Below, piece after piece: positions 44,495 to 52,626 of a stretch of 64,000 nucleotides of DNA. Within the stretch, counting starts at the first letter, position 1; every line of letters begins with the position of its first letter. The notes beneath the pieces are model-generated. The model ran no database searches, was not told where the DNA came from, and was given only the letters and a program-made list of their open reading frames with translations. This DNA comes from an uncultured Faecalibacterium sp. Lineage in GTDB: Bacteria > Bacillota > Clostridia > Oscillospirales > Ruminococcaceae. The translations under genes were made by a program, and so were the position numbers. The stretch spans positions 42,876 through 106,875 of the forward strand of contig CAKTEF010000004.1 in NCBI GenBank assembly GCA_934547065.1, read 5' to 3'.

Positions 44495-45382
44495 ATGAAC
44501 ACATCCACCACTGAGACCCGCCAGGAGCTGGCACAGCTGCGCCACAAGGTGCAGGTGTATTACACGGCGCACACCGTGCTGTATGCGGCGGCGCTGCTGC
44601 TTCTGATCTGGAAACCGACCCGTATGGCGGGCCTTGTGCTGGGTGTGGCCAACATGGCGTTCTACTTTTTGTGGCTGCGCGGCAAGGTCAAGGGATACAG
44701 CACCGCTGCCACGCAGGCGAACATCCGCCTGGGCATCTGCGCCCCGCTGACCGATGCCGCCCTGACCGGCCGCAGCGGCATCACGGCCGAAGCCTTTGAC
44801 CGCTGGCAGTTCCTGCCCCGCCGCCTGGGCAAGGGCAGCAGCCTGTTGGTGCAGAACGGCTTTACCGGCAAACTGGACGACGGCCAGACCGTTTCCGGCA
44901 CTGAGGTCACCCTGCACTACCCGTATGAGACGGCCGGCGGCAAGGAGACGTTCAGCTTTTTGAACGGCACCCTGCTGTGGACCGCCGCCCCGGCCCCGGA
45001 GCAGGGCGACTGGCTGCTGTACCACAAGGGGATGCTGCACGAGCTTTCTCAGCGTGCCTACCTTGCCCAGCACGGTTATTTCCCGGTGGAACTGGGCGAG
45101 GACGGCCTTGGCGAAACCTTTGAGTGCTATTCCCACACCGAGGGCGCACAGCTGCCGGATTATCTGGCCCGCCGCCTGGAAAAGATCGCAGCCGACAGCA
45201 AAACGCTGGGCGCGGTGCGCATCTGTGAGCAGGGCAGCATGCTGTTCTTCCGCAACCGGTTCTACACCGTAACGCTCAAGGTGCGCGACCTGCCGGAGGA
45301 AAAAGAACTGGAAGCCAACCTGCTGCCGGAGCGTGACGAGGTGTTCGGCTTCTTCCGCTGGCAGCAGAAAGCCCAGCAGTAA
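44495..45382 (+). CDS. Membrane-associated protein of unknown function (possibly DUF3137-like)
   Basis: 295 residues, RBS AAGGAG. Two N-terminal membrane helices (about 26-42 and 46-62) and a cytoplasmic remainder. The segment FECYSHTEGAQLPDYLARRLEKI followed by ICEQGSMLFFRNRFY recalls DUF3137-type proteins, but this is a by-eye resemblance. It sits between hydrolase and enolase-family genes with short spacers and so is probably co-transcribed. Confidence 0.7.
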   Translation: MNTSTTETRQELAQLRHKVQVYYTAHTVLYAAALLLLIWKPTRMAGLVLGVANMAFYFLWLRGKVKGYSTAATQANIRLGICAPLTDAALTGRSGITAEAFDRWQFLPRRLGKGSSLLVQNGFTGKLDDGQTVSGTEVTLHYPYETAGGKETFSFLNGTLLWTAAPAPEQGDWLLYHKGMLHELSQRAYLAQHGYFPVELGEDGLGETFECYSHTEGAQLPDYLARRLEKIAADSKTLGAVRICEQGSMLFFRNRFYTVTLKVRDLPEEKELEANLLPERDEVFGFFRWQQKAQQ

Positions 45383-45415
45383 CGCCCCTGCCCGGCAGGG
45401 AGAAAGAGGAAGATC

Positions 45416-46606
45416 ATGCAGCAGTACCAGATGGAACCCGGCATCGTCCAGACCATCCAGATGAAGCTGAACCAGGGGCTGGCGTTCCCGGACAAGATCG
45501 TGATCCGGAAAGCGGAATTGTATCATTTCCATCCCCAGCCCAGAGAAAAGGTGTGGAAAGACGGCACGGGCCGCATCAGCCGCAGCTGGTGTTTCCCCAC
45601 CTGGCTGCGCCTGTATGATACCGAGGGCTTCTGCGGCGAGGGTCCGGTGCTGCCGGAGGTGTGGAACATCTTCCTGCCCATGATGCTGGAAGATGCCGTG
45701 CCCCGCACAAACCTGGAATGGCGGCAGCTGTTCTACTGGCGGGTGCGCGGCGATCACAGCACGTTCCGTGCCCTGGAAACGCTGGAATATGTCCTGTTTG
45801 ACCTGCTGGCCAAGCGCCGCAATATGCCGGCCCACCGGATGCTGGGGGCACGGAAAGACTGGACCGACTGCTACCGGGGCGGCGGTACCGTGCTGCAAAG
45901 CGATGAAGAACTGGTGGAGGAGCTGCTGGAGATCAAGGAAGCAGGCTACCGTGCCACCAAGTTCAAGATCAGCCTGAACGACTGGGAGCGGGATGTGTGC
46001 CGGATGGAGAAAGTGCGCAAGGCCCTTGGCCCGGAAATGAAGATCGCGGTGGACTCCAACCAGGCCTGGCCCAAGGAAACCTGTATGCAGTTCCTGCGCG
46101 AGGCCGCTCCGTACGACATTGCGTGGTACGAGGAGCCGACCGATGCCTTTGACATGGACGAGATCGCCGCGCTGACGGCTGCGATCCGGGACGAGGGACT
46201 GAACGTCCCTGTGGCCTATGGCGAGTCGGCCCGGCGGTTCCACACGTTCAAGGCGTACATCGACGCGGGCGTGCAGGTGATCCAGCCGCTGCCCCAGTTC
46301 TACACCCTGGCCGAGCAGCTGCGCACCATGGAGTATGCCCGCAGCCGGGGCTGCCGGATCACCAGCGGCCAGAACGATCTGCCGGGCGTGCTGATCGGCG
46401 CACTGCTGCAGCCCGGCGAACCCATTGAGTTCCACCGCCCCAATACCGAACGGATCGAAGATTATTTTAATGTCCGCGCAACGCTGCACGACGGCAGGCT
46501 CTATCTGCCCGACTGCCCCGGCCTGCCCGTACGGGTGGACCTGGAACGCCTGCAGGCAGACGGCCTGCTGCGCGAAAAACAGACATTGGATCAAAAAACA
46601 ATTTGA
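45416..46606 (+). CDS. Enolase-superfamily (mandelate racemase/MLE-like) enzyme
   Basis: 396 residues, RBS AGAGGA, ATG 45416. Metal ligands Asp213 (VDSNQAW), Glu239 (WYEEPT) and Glu270 (AYGES), and base candidates Lys182/Lys184 (TKFKIS) are visible. The usual His base near the end of the barrel is not obvious; the position reads ITSGQND. Members of this group dehydrate or epimerise acid sugars. Substrate may be another aldarate or aldonate; specificity cannot be inferred. Confidence 0.85.
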   Translation: MQQYQMEPGIVQTIQMKLNQGLAFPDKIVIRKAELYHFHPQPREKVWKDGTGRISRSWCFPTWLRLYDTEGFCGEGPVLPEVWNIFLPMMLEDAVPRTNLEWRQLFYWRVRGDHSTFRALETLEYVLFDLLAKRRNMPAHRMLGARKDWTDCYRGGGTVLQSDEELVEELLEIKEAGYRATKFKISLNDWERDVCRMEKVRKALGPEMKIAVDSNQAWPKETCMQFLREAAPYDIAWYEEPTDAFDMDEIAALTAAIRDEGLNVPVAYGESARRFHTFKAYIDAGVQVIQPLPQFYTLAEQLRTMEYARSRGCRITSGQNDLPGVLIGALLQPGEPIEFHRPNTERIEDYFNVRATLHDGRLYLPDCPGLPVRVDLERLQADGLLREKQTLDQKTI

Positions 46607-46619
46607 GAGGTGCAGAATC

Positions 46620-47969
46620 ATGCAGAATTCTCCGATCATTACCAAAATGCAGGTCATCCCCGTAGCAGGCTACGACGGAATGCTGATGACCCTTTCGGGC
46701 GCACACGCCCCCTGCTTTACCCGCAACCTGGTGGTCCTGACCGATAACGCGGGCCACACCGGCGTGGGCGAGATCCACGGCGGCGATTACACCTGCGACT
46801 GCCTGAACGCTGTCCGCCCGCTGGTGGAGGGCCAGCCCGTGGCCCGCTACCGTGAGATCCTGCAGCAGATCCACCGCCTGGCAAAGCATGCCGACGGCGA
46901 CGACGGCGAGGGCATCCAGACGCTGGATATCTCCAAGCTGAAGTTCGTGGTCAAGAGCGAGTGGGCCATTGAGTGCGCCATGCTGGACCTGATGGGCCAG
47001 TTCCTGGGCGTGCCCATGTGTACCCTGCTGGGCGAGGGCCAGCAGCGCAAGGAAGTGGAGATGCTGGGCTACATGTTCTACGTCTCCGATAAGAACAAGG
47101 TGCCTGCCGGTGAGATGCAGTACCTGGACGAGAGCGACAGCTCCGATCCCTGGTTCCGTCTGCGCCGCCAGGAGATGCTGACCCCGGAGCGCCTGGTGGA
47201 GCAGGCCGAGGCCCTGAACGAGAAGTACGGTTTCCGCAACTTCAAGCTCAAGGGCGGTGTGCTCCGCGGCGAGGAGGAGATGGAGGGCCTGCGTGCCATC
47301 AAGAAGCGCTTCCCCGATGCCCGCGTCAACATCGACCCCAACGGTGCCTGGAGCCTGGCCGAGGCCATCCGCCTGTGCAAGGATATGCGGGACGTTCTGA
47401 CCTACATTGAGGACCCGTGCGGCCCGGAGGCCGGTTACTCCGGCCGCGAGATCATGCGTGAGTTCAAGAACGCGGTCCAGATGCCGGTGGCTACCAACAT
47501 GATCGCCACCGACTGGCGGCAGTTCTACCACACCGTCAGCCTGAACGCCTGCGATATCATCCTGGCCGACCCGCACTTCTGGGGCTTTGACGGTGCCATC
47601 CGGATGAGCCAGCTGCTGGAAAGCTGGGGCCTGACCTGGGGCGTACACTCCAACAACCACTTTGACATCACGCTGGCCGCCTTTGCTCAGGTGGGCGCTG
47701 CCGCTGTGGGCGAGCCTGCCCCGCTGGACACCCACTGGATCTGGCAGGACGGCCAGGATCTGCTGCTGGATGCCCCCAAGATCGTGGGCGGCAAGCTGCA
47801 GGTGCCGGATGCACCGGGCCTGGGCGTTCACCTGAACTGGGACCGCGTGTGGGAGGCAAACCGCCTGTACAACGCGCTGCCCAGCCACGACCGCGACGAC
47901 GCAAAGTCGATGCAGTATCTGATCCCCGGCTGGAAGTACGATCACAAGAAGCCTGCGCTGGTGCGCTGA
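46620..47969 (+). CDS. Glucarate dehydratase-family enzyme (GudD/GudX-like), second paralogue
   Basis: 449 residues from ATG 46620. All catalytic positions of GudD are kept: Lys209/Lys211 (FKLKGG), Asp239 (IDPNG), Glu270 (EDPCGPEAG), Asn293 (ATNMI), Asp317 (ADPHFW), His343 (VHSNNHFD). The protein is clearly diverged from the 37463 gene, for instance around residues 85-110. It may act on a stereoisomer or be a GudX-type partner. It follows the 45416 gene by 13 bases, as one operon. Confidence 0.9.
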   Translation: MQNSPIITKMQVIPVAGYDGMLMTLSGAHAPCFTRNLVVLTDNAGHTGVGEIHGGDYTCDCLNAVRPLVEGQPVARYREILQQIHRLAKHADGDDGEGIQTLDISKLKFVVKSEWAIECAMLDLMGQFLGVPMCTLLGEGQQRKEVEMLGYMFYVSDKNKVPAGEMQYLDESDSSDPWFRLRRQEMLTPERLVEQAEALNEKYGFRNFKLKGGVLRGEEEMEGLRAIKKRFPDARVNIDPNGAWSLAEAIRLCKDMRDVLTYIEDPCGPEAGYSGREIMREFKNAVQMPVATNMIATDWRQFYHTVSLNACDIILADPHFWGFDGAIRMSQLLESWGLTWGVHSNNHFDITLAAFAQVGAAAVGEPAPLDTHWIWQDGQDLLLDAPKIVGGKLQVPDAPGLGVHLNWDRVWEANRLYNALPSHDRDDAKSMQYLIPGWKYDHKKPALVR

Positions 47970-47997
47970 GCCGGACCAAACAAAAGGAGGGCACGAG

Positions 47998-48537
47998 ATG
48001 CCGCAGCAGCAACCACCGGTGGACCGCGAAAGCCAGAAGCTGGTGCTGAACAGCCTGATCCTGGAATACAAAAACACCTTTGAACGGAGCAACAAGCTGG
48101 ACAATAAGGTGTACATCGTCATCACGTTCTGCGGTTTCGTGTTTGTGTTCATCACAAACCTGTTCCATGGCCTGACCAGCCTGAAGCTGCCCCAAGGGGG
48201 GCTGGCATGCCTGCTGGCCGCCCTGTATGTGGGCAGCTGCCTGGCGGTTATGATCGGATATGTGGGCGTGCTCATCTTCTTTCTGGCATTGCTGCGGCCG
48301 GAGCGCATCCACCGTATGGATCCGGAGTACCTCCATGTGGAGGAGCTGGTCACCCTGCCGGAAGCACAGGCCGTCGAGCGGCTGCTGGAACTCTACCGCG
48401 AAACGGTGGATGAAAATTTGGTCCGGCTGCACGCCCGCTGCGATAATTTCACGCGCGGGCTGCGGTATGTGGTCTGGACGGTGGCCGCGGCCTTTGCGGC
48501 CTACACGTTCCAGATCCTGCTGGCGATGGTGAGCTGA
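47998..48537 (+). CDS. Small integral membrane protein of unknown function
   Basis: 179 residues, RBS AAAGGAGG. Three hydrophobic helices (about 42-58, 70-98 and 157-175), with a soluble helical segment between the second and third carrying two Glu/Arg-rich stretches. No family recognised; a resemblance to two-helix signalling modules such as SLATT is possible but weak. It ends the aldarate operon, followed by a terminator. Confidence 0.7.
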   Translation: MPQQQPPVDRESQKLVLNSLILEYKNTFERSNKLDNKVYIVITFCGFVFVFITNLFHGLTSLKLPQGGLACLLAALYVGSCLAVMIGYVGVLIFFLALLRPERIHRMDPEYLHVEELVTLPEAQAVERLLELYRETVDENLVRLHARCDNFTRGLRYVVWTVAAAFAAYTFQILLAMVS

Positions 48538-48550
48538 GCCGGATAGAATG

Positions 48551-48597
48551 AAAAAAGGCGGACACAGGGCCATGAAAACGGCCGGTGTCCGCCTTTC
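48551..48597 (+). terminator. Terminator of the enolase-family operon
   Basis: Arms GGCGGACAC (48557-48565) and GTGTCCGCC (48585-48593), T residues after, A-run before. Confidence 0.82.
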
Positions 48598-48678
48598 TCC
48601 ATACGCGGAACCGAGAGCGTGCAGAGCGAAATTTCGTCCTGCATCGCAGAAAAATGGAGAGATTTCACGAATTATCCA

Positions 48679-48707
48679 TTGCTTTTCCGCCCAAGAGATG
48701 GTATGAT
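48679..48707 (+). promoter_or_regulatory. Promoter of the Ser-rich anchored protein
   Basis: TTGCTT (48679-48684), 17-base spacer, TATGAT (48702-48707). Confidence 0.65.
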
Positions 48708-48768
48708 GATAGCGTTCTCTGCAATTTGCTGCGGAGTGAAACAAACAAAATGGGAGAATCCTACACCA

Positions 48769-49614
48769 ATGCAGAAAAAAACAATGATCCGGATCGCGGT
48801 GGCAGCAGCGCTTGTCATCGTTGCAGCGATAATCTTACTCTTTGGGGGACGCGGTTCCTCTGCGTCCTCGTTGGCTGCATCGGCCCCGAGCGGCACTTCG
48901 CAGGCGGAAAGCATGGTCGTTTCCTCGGAAGAAAGCAGCTCCGCCGCTGCCGGCGCAGAAAGCACATCTCAGAGCGAAAGCGAAGCCGTTTCGGAGGAGC
49001 AGCCGGACGCAGAGCCGGAGGAACCGGATGCAGAGAGCCGTTCGGAATCTGCCTCGGAACCGGCTTCCGGCGCTGCCGAGTCCAAACCGGCTTCCTCTGC
49101 CGCTTCCTCCACGGCATCCAGCGCAGCCCATTCGGCAGCTTCTTCGGAAGCCGCCGCTTCGCAGCCGGCAGCGTCACACCCGGCCAGTGCCGCACCGGCT
49201 GCATCGGAGAATGAAGTGGATGCACAGATCAAAAAGTATATCAAGCAGATGGAGGAGCTGCGTACACGGAGCGAGGATCACCTTTATAAATATATTACGG
49301 AATCTTACGATGAGTATATTTCTTATCCGGAGGAAAAGCGGAGCATCGCACTGAAAGTGTCCATCGTTCTGAACAAAACAGCCGAGCTGAATGCGGCACA
49401 GAGCCAGTGCGACAAGGAGTTTAATGCTCTGTTGGCCGAGATGCGCCAGTATCTGCGGGACAACGGTCAGGATCAGACCGTGGCCGACGAAGCGGAAAAG
49501 GCCTACAACGACCAGAAAGCTGCCATGAGCAAGGAGCTGACCAGCCTGGTCTACAACAGTGCCGTGGGCAGCGGTGACGGCGGCACCTGGATCCGCAATC
49601 ATGTAAGATCCTGA
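48769..49614 (+). CDS. Membrane-anchored protein with Ser/Ala/Glu-rich linker
   Basis: 281 residues from ATG 48769 (GGGAG at 48752); the frame from 48619 includes the promoter and is rejected. N-terminal signal anchor (about 5-24), then about 130 residues of low-complexity Ser, Ala, Glu and Pro, then a helical C-terminal domain (about 150-281) with many charged residues. It is probably an extracellular protein held at the membrane. Family unknown. Confidence 0.75.
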   Translation: MQKKTMIRIAVAAALVIVAAIILLFGGRGSSASSLAASAPSGTSQAESMVVSSEESSSAAAGAESTSQSESEAVSEEQPDAEPEEPDAESRSESASEPASGAAESKPASSAASSTASSAAHSAASSEAAASQPAASHPASAAPAASENEVDAQIKKYIKQMEELRTRSEDHLYKYITESYDEYISYPEEKRSIALKVSIVLNKTAELNAAQSQCDKEFNALLAEMRQYLRDNGQDQTVADEAEKAYNDQKAAMSKELTSLVYNSAVGSGDGGTWIRNHVRS

Positions 49615-49619
49615 CCCAT

Positions 49620-49677
49620 AAAAAACAACAGCGTGGAACCTGCAGGGAAAACTGCACGTTCCACGCTGTGTTTTTTT
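49620..49677. terminator. Bidirectional terminator
   Basis: Arms ACAGCGTGGAAC (49628-49639) and GTTCCACGCTGT (49658-49669), T-run on plus and A-run before; between converging genes. Confidence 0.88.
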
Positions 49678-49694
49678 GCGCAAAGATCGAAAGA

Positions 49695-50351
49695 TCAAAG
49701 CTCCTCCGGCGGCCGGAGCAGGGTAAAGCGGTTCTTTTCAAAGTCGATCAGGCCCTCGGCACGCATCCGGCCCAGCTCTTTGGAAAGGGCGCTGCGGTCC
49801 AGGTTGAGGTAATCGGCCAGCTGCTGGCGGTTGAACGGGATGCTGAAGCGGGTGGTTCCGGCCTGCACGGCCTGGCCGGAAAGATAGGTCAGCAGCCGTC
49901 CGCGCACCGTTTTTGGGGTGGTGCAGAAAATGCGTCGGGAAAGGATCCGATTCTTCTGCATGGACTCCCGCAGCAGGTTGCGCAGCAGCTGGTCCTGCCA
50001 TGGGTGCTCGGCGTGGGGACAGGAAAGGGCAGCGGTATCCAGAAACAGCACTTCGCACTCCTCGGCCGCTACGGCATCCACCATCAGCGGTTCGGCACAG
50101 AATGCATACGTCTCGGCAAAGGTCTGGCCGGGGCCAACCTGGCTCAGGATGCTCAGATTGCCCCACAGGTCGATGCTCTCGATCAGCACGCTGCCCGAAA
50201 GCACGATGCCGATTTCATGCACGGTGCTCCCGGCGCGGAAGATGACCTCCCGGCGGGCAAAACGCTTTTGGCGCAGGCAGCGGCCGTGTTCCATCTGTGC
50301 AAGATCGCCCTCCTGCAGGCCCTTGAAAAGCGAAAGATCGGTCTTTTCCAT
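49695..50351 (-). CDS. Crp/Fnr-family transcriptional regulator
   Basis: 218 residues. N-terminal cyclic-nucleotide-binding-type beta barrel (about 15-120, VIFRAGSTVHEIGIVLSGSV) and C-terminal winged helix with RQQLADYLNLDRSALSKELGRM. There is no N-terminal cysteine cluster as in FNR; Cys residues occur at 24, 85 and 99 among others. It is divergent from a 4Fe-4S protein, an arrangement often seen for HcpR-type nitrosative-stress regulators. That function is inference. Confidence 0.88.
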   Translation of the reverse strand: MEKTDLSLFKGLQEGDLAQMEHGRCLRQKRFARREVIFRAGSTVHEIGIVLSGSVLIESIDLWGNLSILSQVGPGQTFAETYAFCAEPLMVDAVAAEECEVLFLDTAALSCPHAEHPWQDQLLRNLLRESMQKNRILSRRIFCTTPKTVRGRLLTYLSGQAVQAGTTRFSIPFNRQQLADYLNLDRSALSKELGRMRAEGLIDFEKNRFTLLRPPEEL

Positions 50352-50368
50352 AAAAATGCCCCTTTGTG

Positions 50369-50407
50369 GTTATAACAACCGAATTGCTGCTGCTATTATA
50401 GTATACT
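50369..50407 (+). promoter_or_regulatory. Crp/Fnr-type operator and -10 box of the 4Fe-4S gene
   Basis: GTTATAAC palindrome (50369-50376) centred at 50372.5 and TATACT at 50402-50407. With a start at about 50414 the palindrome is centred at -41.5, the classic class II activator position, and there is no good -35 box. Confidence 0.6.
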
Positions 50408-50437
50408 ATGGGCAGAAAAAGCAAGGAGGATTGGAAA

Positions 50438-51154
50438 ATGATCCGGAAAATCATTCATATAGACGAAGAAAAGTGCAATGGCTGCGGGGCCTGTGTCACG
50501 GCCTGCCACGAGGGTGCCATCGGCCTGGTGAACGGCAAGGCCAAACTGATGCGGGACGATTACTGCGACGGCTTTGGCGACTGCCTGCCCGGCTGCCCCA
50601 CCGGTGCCATCACCTTTGAGGAGCGGGAAGCTGCCGCGTACGACGAAGCCGCCGTGCTGGAAAACAAGCAGAAAAAGGCGGCCGCTGCGGCCCAGCCTGC
50701 ATTCGGCGGCTGCCCCGGCCATCAGATGCGCCGTTTTGCACGGGAGGAAGCCCCGGAGGAACAGGCTGCCGCCCCGGCAGCCCAGACTTCGCAGCTGGGC
50801 CAGTGGCCCTGCCAGATCAAGCTGGTGCCCGTGAATGCGCCCTATTTTGATGGGGCCAGGCTGCTGATCGCGGCGGACTGCACGGCCTATGCCTACGCAA
50901 ACATCCATCAGGAGTTCATGAAAGGCAGGATCACCCTGATCGGCTGCCCCAAGCTGGATGAGGTGGATTACAGCGAAAAGCTGACCCAGATCCTTGCCAA
51001 CAACAACATCCGGAGCGTGACCGTGCTCCGGATGGAGGTGCCCTGCTGCGGCGGGCTGGAACGCGCTGCCGTCACGGCTCTGCAGAACAGCGGGAAATTC
51101 ATCCCCTGGCAGGTGGTCACGTTCTCGGTGGACGGCAAAATTCTGGACCGATAA
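50438..51154 (+). CDS. 4Fe-4S ferredoxin-domain protein
   Basis: 238 residues from ATG 50438 with AAGGAGG at 50423. Two cluster motifs near the N terminus: CNGCGACVTAC and CDGFGDCLPGC, the second with an atypical CxxxxxCxxxC spacing. A middle Ala/Gln-rich linker includes GGCPGHQM, and the C-terminal domain carries further cysteines in ADCTAYAYAN, IGCPKLDE and VPCCGGLE, which could hold another cofactor. Likely a redox protein under the divergent Crp/Fnr regulator. Similar proteins accompany hybrid-cluster protein genes in clostridia. Confidence 0.85.
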   Translation: MIRKIIHIDEEKCNGCGACVTACHEGAIGLVNGKAKLMRDDYCDGFGDCLPGCPTGAITFEEREAAAYDEAAVLENKQKKAAAAAQPAFGGCPGHQMRRFAREEAPEEQAAAPAAQTSQLGQWPCQIKLVPVNAPYFDGARLLIAADCTAYAYANIHQEFMKGRITLIGCPKLDEVDYSEKLTQILANNNIRSVTVLRMEVPCCGGLERAAVTALQNSGKFIPWQVVTFSVDGKILDR

Positions 51155-51155
51155 A

Positions 51156-51213
51156 AACAAAGGATCCTCTCTGTCATTGCGTTGGCTTTGACAGAGCGGA
51201 TCCTTTTGTTATT
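51156..51213. terminator. Bidirectional terminator
   Basis: Arms AACAAAGGATCC and GGATCCTTTTGTT with inner CTGTCA/TGACAG pairing, between converging genes. Confidence 0.85.
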
Positions 51214-52081
51214 GCGCTGCCTTGATGGCTGATCCCACCAGCCCGGCGATCTGTTCCAGCGCCTGCCGCAGCCGGACGATGGATTCAATGTCACTGTCCT
51301 GGATCCGGTCCGCAGGGGCGGAGAGGCTGTTGACCACAGGTTCCACGGTGCCGCTCAGGGCCACATGGACTCCGTGCGCCGGGATCGAAACACGGAGGTC
51401 CACCGGGATGGCTTCCTCTTTCAGCAGGGCCTTGACAGGCAGCCCCAGCACCACCGTGGGGGAGTCTGTGCTGTCCGTGGGGAATTGGTAATAGGTATAG
51501 CCCTCTTTGGCATCCTCCGGGTGGACGATGTTCTGGCGGCTGATCGTGAGGGTGTAACCGGAAAGGTCCTGCATGGCGATCTGGACGTTGGGCACCCCCA
51601 GGATGCTGGCCAGCTGGGCCTGCGAGATGTAGTTGGGCAGGGACCACTCCGGCAGGAACGAACCCACCAGCGGCACGCTGGCAGCAGCGGAATCCCGCAG
51701 GGTGCGGTAGAGCTGCCCGGCGTTGAACAGGGTCTGGTCGGCATCAATGTAGATGTCGGTGAAAAAATTCGTGCCGCCGCTCTCCGGGGCAGAAGCGCCG
51801 CCCGCAGGATAGAGGTAGAGCTGCAGCTGCCCCGGCGCGTACAGGCCCGCAACATCGCCGGTGGTCGCGCCCAGCTGCTTCAGAATGCTGTACAGGGCAG
51901 GGGAGCTTGTGCTGTCCTGCGCGGTGACGGTGTAGCTGAGGGTAAAATCTGCCCCGGCCTGCAGGGCCTGGATTTTGCGGTTGACCCGCTGGAACAGCAG
52001 CAGCCCCGCCGCCAGGCAGATGGCCAGCAGGCAGAGGATCACCGTGACCACGGCGCGGGAACGCTTTTTGGAAGATTTCAT
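51209..52081 (-). CDS. Membrane-anchored extracellular protein of unknown function
   Basis: 290 residues. Basic N terminus and one membrane helix (about 10-30), then an extracellular domain of mixed sheet and helix. A stretch SLPNYISQAQLASILGVPNVQIAMQ and the ending VRLRQALEQIAGLVGSAIKAAQ show no known motif. RBS AGGAGG on minus. It may be co-transcribed with the P-loop kinase and amidotransferase-like genes upstream. Confidence 0.72.
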   Translation of the reverse strand: MKSSKKRSRAVVTVILCLLAICLAAGLLLFQRVNRKIQALQAGADFTLSYTVTAQDSTSSPALYSILKQLGATTGDVAGLYAPGQLQLYLYPAGGASAPESGGTNFFTDIYIDADQTLFNAGQLYRTLRDSAAASVPLVGSFLPEWSLPNYISQAQLASILGVPNVQIAMQDLSGYTLTISRQNIVHPEDAKEGYTYYQFPTDSTDSPTVVLGLPVKALLKEEAIPVDLRVSIPAHGVHVALSGTVEPVVNSLSAPADRIQDSDIESIVRLRQALEQIAGLVGSAIKAAQ

Positions 52082-52095
52082 GGCAGAACCTCCTT

Positions 52096-52614
52096 TTATA
52101 AGGAATACGAATGAGAACTAAAAAATCGTTCAAGCTGCCTTTGATTTTGGAGAAAAACAAATTTTTCCGGGTATTGCTGTCCCAGGCGGAGCATCTGCTC
52201 CCGCTTTTGGGGGCTACGGCCCTGGTAGAGCACCCACCGGATGAAATCCAGGTCGATCTTTTCCTCGCAGCCCGGCGCGGAGGAAGAACGCACCCTACCC
52301 CGGTTGGCCCACCAGCGTGCGATCACCCGCCGCAGGCAGGTAAACCGGCCGAACCACAGCACGATGATCTGATCGGCTTCTGCCATCCGGCGGTCGTAGC
52401 AGATCTTGGTGTAGTTACCGTCGATGACCCAGCTGGTGTGGGTGTCCAGAAACTGGCGTACCAGGGCGTTCTCCTCGTCCGGCGGGCGCTCCACCCAGCC
52501 GGGCAGGAAGTGGACGGTGTCCAGATGCAGCACAGCGGCCCCGCTTTTCCGGCCCAGCGTTTGGGCCAGGGTGGATTTTCCGCTGCCGCTGGTGCCCAGA
52601 ATGGCAATTTTCAT
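52096..52614 (-). CDS. P-loop kinase-like protein (FlaR/DNA topology modulation family)
   Basis: 172 residues. Walker A GTSGSGKST (7-15), HLDTVHFLPGW after it and VIDGNYTK in the position of the adenylate-kinase-like family formerly called topology modulation protein FlaR. RRMAEADQIIVLWFGRFTC continues the family pattern. Probably a small nucleotide or metabolite kinase; physiological role not established. Confidence 0.82.
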   Translation of the reverse strand: MKIAILGTSGSGKSTLAQTLGRKSGAAVLHLDTVHFLPGWVERPPDEENALVRQFLDTHTSWVIDGNYTKICYDRRMAEADQIIVLWFGRFTCLRRVIARWWANRGRVRSSSAPGCEEKIDLDFIRWVLYQGRSPQKREQMLRLGQQYPEKFVFLQNQRQLERFFSSHSYSL

Positions 52615-52626
52615 TGGTGTCTCTCC

